A stretch of 64,000 nt of DNA, taken from Candidatus Goldiibacteriota bacterium HGW-Goldbacteria-1 (lineage in GTDB: Bacteria; Oederibacteriota; PGYV01). Numbering within the stretch: the stretch's first letter is position 1; every line of letters begins with the position of its first letter. The stretch lies in NCBI GenBank assembly GCA_002839855.1, contig PGYV01000012.1, positions 1-64,000 on the forward strand, in the 5' to 3' direction. Positions 17,076 to 25,011 of the stretch are shown piece after piece. The notes beneath the pieces are model-generated. The model did no database searches, was not told where the DNA came from, and worked only from the letters and a program-made list of their open reading frames with translations. The translations under genes and the position numbers were made by a program.

Positions 17076-17825
17076 ATGTCAAAGAATTCAGGTCTTTATG
17101 TTTTCATATCTATTGTCCTTTTTATGGCAGTTATACTCTCCTGCAGTAAAAAAACACCTACAGTTCCGGCCGAAACTGCGCCGACTGCCACATTCACGGC
17201 AACATACACAGCCACAAATACAGGTACAAATACACCTACGGCAACGCCTGTCACAATTGCGGATTTTGAAGAGTCATCATGTATTACCTCAATAATATGT
17301 TCTAACTGCACAAACCAGGTCCTGGGCGCTGTAACAACAGGAATTGATCTTTACGCCAAAAACTGCATTACACTTTCATCGCAGCCGGCAGAATACGGCA
17401 CAAAAGCATACAGCGTTTCCGCGACCGCTCAGAATGATAATAACAAATGGTTTGCCGCTTATCCTCAGACGCGTTCGGTAAACGGGGTTGGCAGCGATTT
17501 TTCCGCTTATAACCGTTTAAACTTCAGCTACAAGGTAAACACAGATGCCGTTTTAGCAGATAAGATAAAATTAAACATTTCACTTATAGATGCGACAATA
17601 GCACACAGGCTTGAAATATCAGGAATAGAACTTGACCGCACAGGTAACTGGGCTTCCCTGTCGCTTGACCCTTATACTTTCACCAACACAAGCACAACGC
17701 TGACCACGCCACAGATACTTGCCATAGTGGAACAGGTAAGATTTTACATAAGCGTTGAAGGCGACGGGCTTTCAACCCCTTTTGTGGAATTTATCTTTGA
17801 CAACGTAACAATGTCAAGACAGTAA
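17076..17825 (+). CDS. Lipoprotein with Thr-rich linker and CBM11-like domain
   Basis: 249 residues. The lipobox is AVILSCSKK, followed by a Thr-rich linker (TATFTATYTATNTGTNTPT). Residues about 65-249 form a jelly-roll-like domain (IADFEESSCITS at entry, FDNVTMSRQ at the end) resembling CBM11-type or cellulase-associated carbohydrate-binding modules. A similar module sits in the GH5 enzyme of this window. It is a monocistronic plus-strand gene between a consensus promoter and a strong terminator, so it is probably abundantly expressed. A role as a cell-surface glycan binder is inference. Confidence 0.8.
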   Translation: MSKNSGLYVFISIVLFMAVILSCSKKTPTVPAETAPTATFTATYTATNTGTNTPTATPVTIADFEESSCITSIICSNCTNQVLGAVTTGIDLYAKNCITLSSQPAEYGTKAYSVSATAQNDNNKWFAAYPQTRSVNGVGSDFSAYNRLNFSYKVNTDAVLADKIKLNISLIDATIAHRLEISGIELDRTGNWASLSLDPYTFTNTSTTLTTPQILAIVEQVRFYISVEGDGLSTPFVEFIFDNVTMSRQ

Positions 17826-17840
17826 ATTTATACTTATGGA

Positions 17841-17868
17841 AAAGGCGCGGTAAAACGCGCCTTTTTTT
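17841..17868 (+). terminator. Rho-independent terminator
   Basis: Stem AAAGGCGCG/CGCGCCTTT with a 6-nt loop and a T run, 15 nt after the lipoprotein stop. Confidence 0.9.
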
Positions 17869-17894
17869 ATCCGCAGACACAGACCGGGCGTACC

Positions 17895-17999
17895 TTAATT
17901 ACCGTTTTTCTCTTTTATTATCCTTACAAAACAGTATATCAGCGTAAGAATAATTACCAGCCACGCGGACGCCATAAAAATTATGCCAGATATTTTCAT
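17895..17999 (-). CDS. metS: MetS-like small subunit of NSS transporter
   Basis: 34 residues read from the sequence: ATG at 17997-17999, TAA at 17895-17897. It is a single membrane helix (IIFMASAWLVIILTLIYCFV) with a short basic tail. It starts 2 nt after the stop of the NSS transporter gene, and the GGGGA in that gene's last codons serves as the ribosome site. In Corynebacterium, MetP needs the tiny MetS protein, and MetS/NSS-small-subunit proteins of this size and position are widespread. Assignment rests on position, size and topology. Confidence 0.8.
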   Translation of the reverse strand: MKISGIIFMASAWLVIILTLIYCFVRIIKEKNGN

Positions 18000-18001
18000 T
18001 T

Positions 18002-19537
18002 TTATTCATCCCCCTTTTCCCCGCGCCTTTTCCACGCAAGTTTCACCATAACGCACAGGGCGGCAAAAAGCGCCATAAGCCCTATCCTTGTCCACAGTAT
18101 GTAAATTTTGTCCGCTTCAGAGGTATTTTTCATTGTTATAACAGGCCATCCGTCCTGTATGAACCACATGACAAGTATCACGATTAAAAAAGCGGGGGTA
18201 ATATATTTTATTATCCACTTGTAAATTTTCGGGATACGCATCTGCGCGCCTTTATGGATTTCATCCCACGCCTTGTCAATACCGAACACCCATGAAAAAA
18301 GCACAGCTTCAAAGGTGCCAAAAAGGACAAGCGCGAAAGTGCCGCCCCAGAAATCAAGTTCGTCAATAAGCCCGTGGGACATTAAAAATATTACCGGCTG
18401 AATAAGTATAAACGTCACAGCGGCTATAATGGCAACGGCTTTTTTTCGAGAGGCGTCAAATTCATCTTCAAAAAACGCGATTGAAGGCTGAAGCATTGAT
18501 ATGGATGAGGTAATGCCGGAAAAAAACAGCAGCAGAAACCAGACAAAGGCAAAAAACGCTGAAAACGGAACTTCTGCCAGAACAATAGGCATTGTTATAA
18601 AACCAAGGCTTACAGCGCCGCTGCCCGCCACCTGTATTATTTTTTCCGGCCCAAAAAAAGCAAAAGCCGCGGGTATGACAATGCTGCCGCCTATTATTAT
18701 TTCGGCAAACGTATTGGTGGAAGCGGCGGTAAGGCCGGATAACGCCACGTCGTCTTCTTCTTTTAAATAACTGGCGTACGTGATAATAACGCCCATTCCC
18801 ACGCTTAAGGTAAAAAACACCTGCCCTGCCGCGGCAAGCCATACTTTTGCGTTTTTTAACACCGCAAAATCAGGATTCCACATAAAACCAAGGCCTTCGT
18901 TGACAGACCATCCCATCTTTGTGCCGGCGGAATCAAGGGTAAGAACCCTTATTGTTAAAAATAATCCAAGCATAAGCAGAACTGGCATTAAAAATTTTGA
19001 CACGCGCTCTATCCCGTTTTTTATTCCAAAAAACAGAATCAGGAAATTCAGCGAAAAAGTTATTATAAAAAATATGTAAGCGGGCGATAAGGGGGATTTT
19101 ACGGTTATATAATTTCCAAAGAATTCCGCGGTAAGCCCCGCTTCAAGCGCCTTTGCGTATTGCGGGGTAAGCGAATAAAAAGTAAATCCTAAAAGCCATG
19201 ATTCTATGTAGCAATAATAAAGAAAAATGGCAACCGGCCCAAACATGCCCACGACGCCGAAATATTTAATAAAACGGTTTTTGTTGCCCATCGTGTGGAA
19301 TATTCCCGGCGCTGTACCGTGTCCAAAACCGCCGCCGTAGCGCCCTGCTGTCCATTCAATCCACATAAGCGGAATTCCCACAAGCAAAAGCGCGGCAAAA
19401 TAAGGAATCATAAAAGCGCCTCCGCCGTTAGAAGCGGCCTGCACCGGAAACCTTAAAAAGTTGCCAAGCCCTATTGCCGAACCCGCCACAGCCATAATAA
19501 TTCCAAGCCGCGAACCCCACGACTGCCTTTTTTTCAT
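18002..19537 (-). CDS. Sodium-dependent transporter, NSS (LeuT/SNF) family
   Basis: 511 residues, about 11-12 membrane helices. The NSS signature in helix 1 is SRLGIIMAVAGSAIGLGNFL then RFPVQAASNGGGAF, with the unwound sodium-binding region. SLGFITMPIVL and SGITSSISMLQP lie further along. It imports an amino acid or related amine with sodium. The small MetS-like subunit downstream points to a MetP-type methionine/alanine transporter. A 10-bp-arm inverted repeat overlaps the leader just upstream of its ribosome site (GGAGGCGCC), suggesting repression by a dimeric regulator. Confidence 0.93.
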   Translation of the reverse strand: MKKRQSWGSRLGIIMAVAGSAIGLGNFLRFPVQAASNGGGAFMIPYFAALLLVGIPLMWIEWTAGRYGGGFGHGTAPGIFHTMGNKNRFIKYFGVVGMFGPVAIFLYYCYIESWLLGFTFYSLTPQYAKALEAGLTAEFFGNYITVKSPLSPAYIFFIITFSLNFLILFFGIKNGIERVSKFLMPVLLMLGLFLTIRVLTLDSAGTKMGWSVNEGLGFMWNPDFAVLKNAKVWLAAAGQVFFTLSVGMGVIITYASYLKEEDDVALSGLTAASTNTFAEIIIGGSIVIPAAFAFFGPEKIIQVAGSGAVSLGFITMPIVLAEVPFSAFFAFVWFLLLFFSGITSSISMLQPSIAFFEDEFDASRKKAVAIIAAVTFILIQPVIFLMSHGLIDELDFWGGTFALVLFGTFEAVLFSWVFGIDKAWDEIHKGAQMRIPKIYKWIIKYITPAFLIVILVMWFIQDGWPVITMKNTSEADKIYILWTRIGLMALFAALCVMVKLAWKRRGEKGDE

Positions 19538-19549
19538 GGCGCCTCCAAA

Positions 19550-19578
19550 TTGTAAAATACGATTTTGTTATTTTACAA
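19550..19578. promoter_or_regulatory. Operator-like inverted repeat ahead of NSS transporter gene
   Basis: TTGTAAAATA, a 9-nt spacer, then TATTTTACAA: a perfect 10-9-10 dyad ending 12 nt upstream of the start codon. The location fits a repressor site or a leader hairpin. Confidence 0.65.
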
Positions 19579-19770
19579 TAAACAGGTTTGAATTCAAAGT
19601 TAAAATACCGCAATTTTTTTCAGAAGTACGCAGTTTTTGTTAATTCCCCGGAGTAAGATTTACAAAGTAAAAAAAGCGGATAATAAATACAATACATTAA
19701 ATCTGTTTCCTAATTATATCCGCGGATATGAAAGTTTACTGTTTGCAAGCGTATGAATGCAGATAATATG

Positions 19771-20688
19771 TCAGTGATACAAAAGTTCGTAAATCTTTAA
19801 ATTATCATTATATGCCGTGCCGGATGACAGCAAAGGCGCGGCATAAAGGCCAAAATGCGCCTGTGCAAGGCCCTGTTCATATGTCAAAGAGCACATACTT
19901 TCCGCATCCGCCACATCATTCCCGTCCCAGCCCGAAAGGCACGCGGGCCACAAAGCAGAATCAGCAGGCGGATTAATCCTTGGATTAAATGTGGCCGCAG
20001 ATACAAGTACCCCATCCTGCCAAAGCTTCGCGTAAGGCGAAGAGTACTGATTTTGGGATGAGAAATCAACAAGCATTGTTATTTTCACCCATTGCCTCAT
20101 AGGAAACGCTATTGCGTCATTTTCATATATATCTATGACATGTTCCCCCTGATTAGGTACATGAAACAGGTGCAGGTTGTGGTTATAACTTATATTCGCG
20201 GTTATAACCCTGTACCAGCTGTCGTCAGAATAGGTACATAATGTGACAAATGAAAACCAGTTTTTATTTTCCATTTCTTCCAGTGCGATATCAAGCCATA
20301 CCATAAGTTCAATAAACACCGGGCCGCTAAAAACCCCTTTATCTTTATACATCTGAACCGTGGGATATCCCCTGTGGTTTGTGTTTGTACCATAAATCAC
20401 CGTATTTGCCCCGTATATCCACCCTTTGTGCGCAAAATTGCCGCCATAGATATTATCCTGTGAAAGTTCATGCGACGCTGTCTCCATGTGGTTCTGCGGC
20501 ACTGTGAAATATCCGGAAAAGTCATCAGCGCTTTCAAAACCCGAATTTGTAATTGAAACATCTGTAGTCCCGGTATATTGCGCTATATACTGAATTTTGG
20601 GATCTGTCTGCACCGCGGGTAACGCGGTATTCTTCCCCGAACAAGACAAAAGCAGCGAAACCGCAAGAAGTAACAGTATTTTTTTCAT
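19771..20688 (-). CDS. Lipoprotein, probable jelly-roll (polysaccharide-lyase-like) fold
   Basis: 305 residues with a strong lipobox (LLLSCSGKN) and GGAGAG before the ATG. The mature part (FSGYFTVPQNHMETASHELS; FIELMVWLDIALEE; WVKITMLVDFSSQNQYSSPY; VKIWQDG-like AKLWQDGVLVSAAT; AHFGLYAAPLLSSG) has the strand order of concanavalin-like beta-jelly-roll proteins such as LamG or family 7/20 polysaccharide lyases. I see no catalytic residues that I can assign. A surface glycan-binding role is a cautious guess. Confidence 0.65.
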   Translation of the reverse strand: MKKILLLLAVSLLLSCSGKNTALPAVQTDPKIQYIAQYTGTTDVSITNSGFESADDFSGYFTVPQNHMETASHELSQDNIYGGNFAHKGWIYGANTVIYGTNTNHRGYPTVQMYKDKGVFSGPVFIELMVWLDIALEEMENKNWFSFVTLCTYSDDSWYRVITANISYNHNLHLFHVPNQGEHVIDIYENDAIAFPMRQWVKITMLVDFSSQNQYSSPYAKLWQDGVLVSAATFNPRINPPADSALWPACLSGWDGNDVADAESMCSLTYEQGLAQAHFGLYAAPLLSSGTAYNDNLKIYELLYH

Positions 20689-20786
20689 TTTCTCTCCGGC
20701 AAATTATTTATTTAAACTTATTGTATCACTTGAACAGTAAAAACTTACAGAATATTTATTGTGCCTGGCTTGGAAAATTCAAAATC

Positions 20787-20805
20787 CGCGGGCTAAAGAC
20801 CCGCG
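20787..20805. repeat. REP-like hairpin CGCGGG-ctaaaga-CCCGCG
   Basis: A 6-bp-arm hairpin followed by tctaccac, the second copy of the unit at 9264-9283. The 226-bp gap around it contains no gene. Confidence 0.7.
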
Positions 20806-20848
20806 TCTACCACTACCGGAACCATATTACGTCTTGTTTTTAACCCCG

Positions 20849-20870
20849 GAGGCGTAATGTATTACGCCTC
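20849..20870. repeat. REP-like palindrome GAGGCGTAAT-gt-ATTACGCCTC
   Basis: A perfect 10-2-10 palindrome with tacatt after it. It keeps the symmetry of the 9412 and 36246 copies although the arm bases differ (GAGGCGTAAT versus GAGACGCAAT). Confidence 0.8.
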
Positions 20871-20914
20871 TACATTAAAAACAAAAACAGCATCAAAAAC
20901 CATTATCAATTCTT

Positions 20915-22087
20915 CTACCCTGCGCTCATGACATTTAAAATCACTTTTACAATCGTGTCTTTTTCCGCGGGGGCGCTTATCGCAGTTAAAAGCGTAAGCG
21001 ATGCCAGCGCGCCGTTGCTGATAGACGTGCTGCCGTCCGGTTTAAAAAGCAGCCTGTTCTTTGCCAGGTAATATAAAAACAATATCGCGGCAATACGTTT
21101 ATTGCCGTCGGCAAACGGATGGTCTTTTACGGCAAAGTATAATAAATGCGCGGCTTTTTCTTCCGCAGTCGGGTACACATCTTTGCCGTTAAAAGACTGG
21201 TTTACCGCGCCAAGCAGGCTTTTAAGTTTATCAGGCCTGCCTTTTCCAAACAACGCGGATGCCTTTTTGCCTTTAATATATTGCACCTTTGATTTTTCAA
21301 TAACGCTGATAGCGTCACCATATGTAAGTTCATATTCCTGTTTCTTTTTACCGCCCGATTTAAGTTTCATATCATCATAATTCTGAAGAATATTCAGCGA
21401 ACCGGCAAAACTGTTAATGACCTCTATTAATTCCGCTTCAAGCCCCTTGAAGCTTTCATCATTAATTGCCCTGTAAAGAATCCCCACGGCATTCTTAAGT
21501 TCATCAAGTTTCATAGTGCTGTCTTTAAGCATTTTAGAATTAAGCACGAACCCTTTTGTAACATATTCGCGCAGAACGGACGTAGCCCAAACCCTGAACC
21601 GGGTGGCTTTAATTGAATTCACCCTGTATCCTACAGAAATAATCATATCCAGATTATAAAAAACAGTACCGTAACTTTTACCGTCTTCTGCAGTATGTTC
21701 CATAATGGAACTTACTGCATTTTTTTCAAGTTCTCCTGAATCTATTATATTATTAATATGTTTGGTAATAGCAGGCCTTTTAACCCCAAAAACCGATGCT
21801 ATCTGTTTTTGTGTCAGCCATATGGAATCATTAATAAGTTTTGCCTGCACAGAAGGCCCGTTCACCGATTCATATATTGCAAGTTCGCCTTTTGAAATCC
21901 AGCCATAAGCCGCCGGTTCTTCATCGCTGACAATAAAATCATCCGCTTCAGATGACGGAATTACATAATCCCTGCCCGCCTTTTTTGCTTTTATCTGACC
22001 TTTTTTAACTTTCTTATAAACCGCTATACGGCTTATATTCATAAGTTTTGCAAGTTCCGGTATGCTGTAAAATTCCTTCTTTTCCAT
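20915..22087 (-). CDS. HTH-RhuM-Fic/Doc three-domain protein
   Basis: 390 residues. Residues about 5-52 are an excisionase/MerR-like helix-turn-helix (YSIPELAKLMNISRIAVYKK). Residues about 65-185 match the RhuM family (SIWLTQKQIASVFGVKRPAI, YNLDMIISVGYRVNS). Residues about 200-390 are a Doc-type Fic domain with HPFADGNKRIA (His323). Doc-type Fic enzymes phosphorylate or AMPylate targets. No separate antitoxin gene adjoins it. AAGGAGGG precedes the ATG, and four GTTAAC sites lie just upstream, suggesting self-control by its own HTH. Annotated relatives are called RhuM/Fic/DOC proteins; the added HTH is less usual. Confidence 0.9.
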   Translation of the reverse strand: MEKKEFYSIPELAKLMNISRIAVYKKVKKGQIKAKKAGRDYVIPSSEADDFIVSDEEPAAYGWISKGELAIYESVNGPSVQAKLINDSIWLTQKQIASVFGVKRPAITKHINNIIDSGELEKNAVSSIMEHTAEDGKSYGTVFYNLDMIISVGYRVNSIKATRFRVWATSVLREYVTKGFVLNSKMLKDSTMKLDELKNAVGILYRAINDESFKGLEAELIEVINSFAGSLNILQNYDDMKLKSGGKKKQEYELTYGDAISVIEKSKVQYIKGKKASALFGKGRPDKLKSLLGAVNQSFNGKDVYPTAEEKAAHLLYFAVKDHPFADGNKRIAAILFLYYLAKNRLLFKPDGSTSISNGALASLTLLTAISAPAEKDTIVKVILNVMSAG

Positions 22088-22100
22088 AAACCCTCCTTAT

Positions 22101-22148
22101 GTTAACTTTAACAAAGGTTAACTTTGGTTAACTTATTAAAAGGTTAAC
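22101..22148. promoter_or_regulatory. Four-site GTTAAC operator-like array
   Basis: GTTAAC occurs at 22101, 22117, 22127 and 22143, spaced 16, 10 and 16 bp. This makes two related 22-bp blocks (22101-22122 and 22127-22148), each flanked by GTTAAC. The array starts 13 bp upstream of the HTH-RhuM-Fic start codon. Confidence 0.75.
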
Positions 22149-22242
22149 ACAGATAGAGTTATCAATCAAGTATAAATTACAAAACAATAAAAAGGATTTT
22201 TATTGAGGTGCCGTCAGATCAATATACCTTATTCGGGGCGTT

Positions 22243-22509
22243 TTATATCCTTCCGGAAATTTCCCGTGCGGATTGAAAATCAAAAACCGGGTTTTCCGTG
22301 CCGCCATTAACACGCAGCCCTGATACCGGCTCCTGATTAATCATTTTTTTACCGCAATCACTATTTTTCTTTGCTTCTTCTATCCACTCTTCAACTTTTA
22401 CCAGCTGTTTTGTTAATTGATTCTTTTTCACCGAATCGCCTGCACAATCAAGCGCGCGTATCAGTTCATATTTTTTTCGCAGCAGCGCCTCCGTTTGAAC
22501 ACTCCCCAT
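22243..22509 (-). CDS. Small coiled-coil-like protein, unknown
   Basis: 88 residues with a very strong ribosome site (GGAGGGG) before the ATG. The first half is charged and helical (TEALLRKKYELIRALDCAG, LTKQLVKVEEWIEEAKK), and the second half is likely disordered. It has no signal peptide and no motif I recognise. It lies between the RhuM-Fic gene and a divergent XRE regulator. It is supported as a gene mainly by its ribosome site and codon pattern. Confidence 0.55.
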   Translation of the reverse strand: MGSVQTEALLRKKYELIRALDCAGDSVKKNQLTKQLVKVEEWIEEAKKNSDCGKKMINQEPVSGLRVNGGTENPVFDFQSAREISGRI

Positions 22510-22619
22510 ATCCCCTCCAAGCCCTTATAAAATTCACCCGCCCCAAGCTTCCTATATGCCCTTAAGATCACAGTATATTTTTACCATTATTATAACCATA
22601 AGTCAAGTAACAGCCTAAT

Positions 22620-22669
22620 TTATAGTATGTTGTTATATAGCACCAGTGGTAATATGATTTTTACTATAA
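22620..22669. promoter_or_regulatory. Possible operator/promoter region of XRE gene
   Basis: TTATAGTA (22620-22627) and TACTATAA (22662-22669) form an 8-bp inverted repeat 34 bp apart, with a TATAAT -10-like hexamer at 22665-22670. Between them lies the small palindrome ACCAgTGGT (22642-22650). No good -35 is visible. Confidence 0.4.
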
Positions 22670-22691
22670 TCATATGAAACGGGGTGGCTAA

Positions 22692-23033
22692 ATGGACATC
22701 TATAAAGAAACAGGAAAGAGATTAAAGGAAATAAGAACGAAATCAAATATTACACAGGAAAGGCTTGCCGAGTTATCGGGAATAAGTTCTAATTTTATAA
22801 GCCAGATAGAAAGGGGCAGAAATAAATGCAGCCTTGAAACCATACACAAACTTGCAATAGCCCTTAACACCCCTGTTACAAATCTTATTAATTTTAAATC
22901 CGCCCCTGTTAACAGCAAAGACAAATACCAGAAGCAAATAGAACTTTTGCTTAAAAATCTGAACGACAATGATAAAAATCTTGTCATGGAAATAACAAAA
23001 GACGTCTACGGAAAACTTAAAAAACGTAAATAA
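22692..23033 (+). CDS. XRE-family HTH transcriptional regulator
   Basis: 113 residues. Residues about 6-65 are a full Cro/CI-type DNA-binding domain (RLKEIRTKSNITQERLAELS, then FISQIERGRNKCSLETIHKL). The remaining 50 residues are a helical tail (LLKNLNDNDKNLVMEITKDV) that may dimerise. ACGGGGTGG precedes the ATG. It is one of the few plus-strand genes and is divergent from the 22243-22509 gene. Inverted repeats in its promoter suggest autoregulation. Its targets are unknown. Confidence 0.88.
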   Translation: MDIYKETGKRLKEIRTKSNITQERLAELSGISSNFISQIERGRNKCSLETIHKLAIALNTPVTNLINFKSAPVNSKDKYQKQIELLLKNLNDNDKNLVMEITKDVYGKLKKRK

Positions 23034-23226
23034 CACTTAAGGACGCCCTCTGCAGATTAATAACAAACACATCCGTTTAACAGGTCGCCTTTTCAGAAAT
23101 AAATCCAATCAACCATGCGGGACAGGCGGATTTAAACCACGGACACGACGTATTATACCTTAACATCAGAAGACAAAAACTGACTTTCAATTAAACTAAA
23201 CCAATCCTGAACCGATATAAAAACTT

Positions 23227-23949
23227 TTATCCTGCCGCCTCTAAATTCTTTATCCGCTTTGGCAGTGCCGGGTGTGTGGAAGTTATTTCAACCAGCCACG
23301 GGAAAAACCCGCGCTCGTTTTGCGACTGTTCAATTACCGCCTGCAGGTTTATCTTTTTATGTACTTTGTTCCCCACCGCAAGCATCGCAAGTGCATGGCT
23401 GCTTTTCTTGCCTGTAAAATACACCGCCTGCATGTCGCAGGTGTATTCACACGCGCGGGAATAAGCAAGTTCCAGAAACGGCACAAACATCGCGCCTATT
23501 TTTTTCACCCAGTTAGAAGTGTGTTTTCTTTTTACATGAACCAGTTCATGGCACAGCACAAATTCAAGTTCTTCCGCGCCCTCTTCGTAAGCCATCTGGA
23601 ATATGTCGGAATATATTATTACATAATCCCTTTTAAGCAGCCTTGCCGCAAAGGCGTTAAGCGCGCCCGCGCCGTTCATGATATATACTTCCGGTATTGA
23701 TGCCATCTTCATTGCGCCGCAGAGCTTTTTAACGGATTCGTAAACTTCAGGATACTGTTTATCTGACACCTTAATAGAATTCTGCCTGATAACAGCGGCA
23801 AAGTAGCCATGCGAAATAATAACGCCGATTAAAACAACAAGCAGAATCACAATACCAATCAGAGATACAACCGCACCGATAAGGATAAGAATTCCCATGA
23901 CAAAAGCGATACTTCCGTAAATACTTTCCTTTGAATGAACAGGTTCCAT
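23227..23949 (-). CDS. HtpX-like M48 membrane metalloprotease
   Basis: 240 residues from the ATG at 23947-23949, with GGGAGGG upstream. Two membrane helices occupy residues about 12-50. The zinc site is HELVH (134-138) in LEFVLCHELVHVKRKH, and the third ligand is in the YSRACEYTCD segment; Cys replaces the usual Ala in the E-x-x-A-D motif, but the Glu and Asp are present. STHPALPKRIKNL closes the domain. HtpX-type enzymes degrade damaged membrane proteins. It appears monocistronic. Confidence 0.88.
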   Translation of the reverse strand: MEPVHSKESIYGSIAFVMGILILIGAVVSLIGIVILLVVLIGVIISHGYFAAVIRQNSIKVSDKQYPEVYESVKKLCGAMKMASIPEVYIMNGAGALNAFAARLLKRDYVIIYSDIFQMAYEEGAEELEFVLCHELVHVKRKHTSNWVKKIGAMFVPFLELAYSRACEYTCDMQAVYFTGKKSSHALAMLAVGNKVHKKINLQAVIEQSQNERGFFPWLVEITSTHPALPKRIKNLEAAG

Positions 23950-24015
23950 AAACCCTCCCAAGTATGATTTAAAACATTTTATATCATAATATTATTTCAT
24001 CTTCCCCGATGCCTG

Positions 24016-24849
24016 TCAGTAATAATAAAAATCCTTTGCCCAATAAATAGCACTGGCTGTGGCTCCAATAAAATTAGATGTTAAATGTATGTCCAGTTTC
24101 ATTCTTACCTGAGGCTGATGCGCGTACACAACGTTTTCCGGCGCGCTGCCGTTGACACTTACGGTGTAATTATTTCCTGATATATGTTTAACCTCAAAGA
24201 TTATATAATTACCTTCAAAATAGGATCTGGCTAACTGATAAAATTTCTGTGTAAATCCATCCTGCGAATTTCCTGTTTCTATCGTAAACATACAATAATC
24301 ATCATATCCAATGGCGCTGAAACCATAGTAATAGATACGCCCTTTAAATGCTTTTGTGCCCTCAGGGCATTTTGATGTCATTGAAACAACCGCATCGCTT
24401 CCGGGAACACTTGTTTTTGCCCTTAAATCAAATCTGCCGAAACCAACATTTATGGTATTTCCCGCTCCCGAACTCTGATAATCCCATTTGGCAGGGTCAG
24501 GCGACGGCCCTTCTGTAAGAGGATCGTAAAGAATATAAACCGGCGGAGCCGCGGTGCTTGTGCATGTAACAGTAGCGGTAACTGTCTTTGTCGCGGTTAT
24601 TGTGATTGTGGGAGTGGAGGTGATTGTCATTGTGGATGTATGCGTAAAAAGCGCCGCAATTGCTGTTGATGTGGACGCGGCTTCATGCGTCTGTGTCGCC
24701 CTGGCAGAATCAGATATCTTTATTATCTCTGTTACTGTCATCATGGTATCCGGCGGCGCGGGCATTGTGGGGGCTGATGTTTTTTTGCATCCGATAAACG
24801 GCAGTATAAAGACGGATAAAACACCTAATATAAACGTAATTTTTTTCAT
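24016..24849 (-). CDS. Lipoprotein with Thr-rich linker and LamG-like domain
   Basis: 277 residues from the ATG at 24847-24849, with GGAGATAATTAT upstream. The lipobox is ILPFIGCKKT. Residues about 50-105 form a Thr-rich spacer (TITITATKTVTATVTCTST). The C-terminal 170 residues (ILYDPLTEGPSPDPAKWDY; FKGRIYYYGFSAIGYDDYC; FEVKHISGNNYTVSVNG; SAIYWAKDFYYY) look like a concanavalin/LamG-type jelly roll. Surface glycan binding is inference. A strong terminator for the next upstream gene separates the two. Confidence 0.75.
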   Translation of the reverse strand: MKKITFILGVLSVFILPFIGCKKTSAPTMPAPPDTMMTVTEIIKISDSARATQTHEAASTSTAIAALFTHTSTMTITSTPTITITATKTVTATVTCTSTAAPPVYILYDPLTEGPSPDPAKWDYQSSGAGNTINVGFGRFDLRAKTSVPGSDAVVSMTSKCPEGTKAFKGRIYYYGFSAIGYDDYCMFTIETGNSQDGFTQKFYQLARSYFEGNYIIFEVKHISGNNYTVSVNGSAPENVVYAHQPQVRMKLDIHLTSNFIGATASAIYWAKDFYYY

Positions 24850-24943
24850 ATAATTATCTCCTAATTCTATTACGCCTTCCCCCAAAACTTAAAGCGCTGT
24901 TTGGTTATTATACAATATACTGTTAAATACGCAAAACAATAAA

Positions 24944-24992
24944 AAGCAAACGCCCTGTCCGGGGTTTGTACCCAAAACAGGGCGTTTGCTTT
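24944..24992 (-). terminator. Long rho-independent terminator (CGCCCTGT family)
   Basis: A perfect 15-bp stem AAGCAAACGCCCTGT/ACAGGGCGTTTGCTT with an 18-nt loop, followed on the minus strand by a T run. It lies 20 nt after the stop of the 25012 gene. Related hairpins are at 36308-36343 and 41978-42015. Confidence 0.85.
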
Positions 24993-25011
24993 ATTAGAAA
25001 TTAAACTGCTG

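Noticed and set aside
19550-19578. TyrR box in front of the NSS transporter
   Set aside because: TyrR boxes are TGTAAA-N6-TTTACA; here the spacing between TGTAAA and TTTACA is 15 nt, so the site was kept only as an unassigned dyad.
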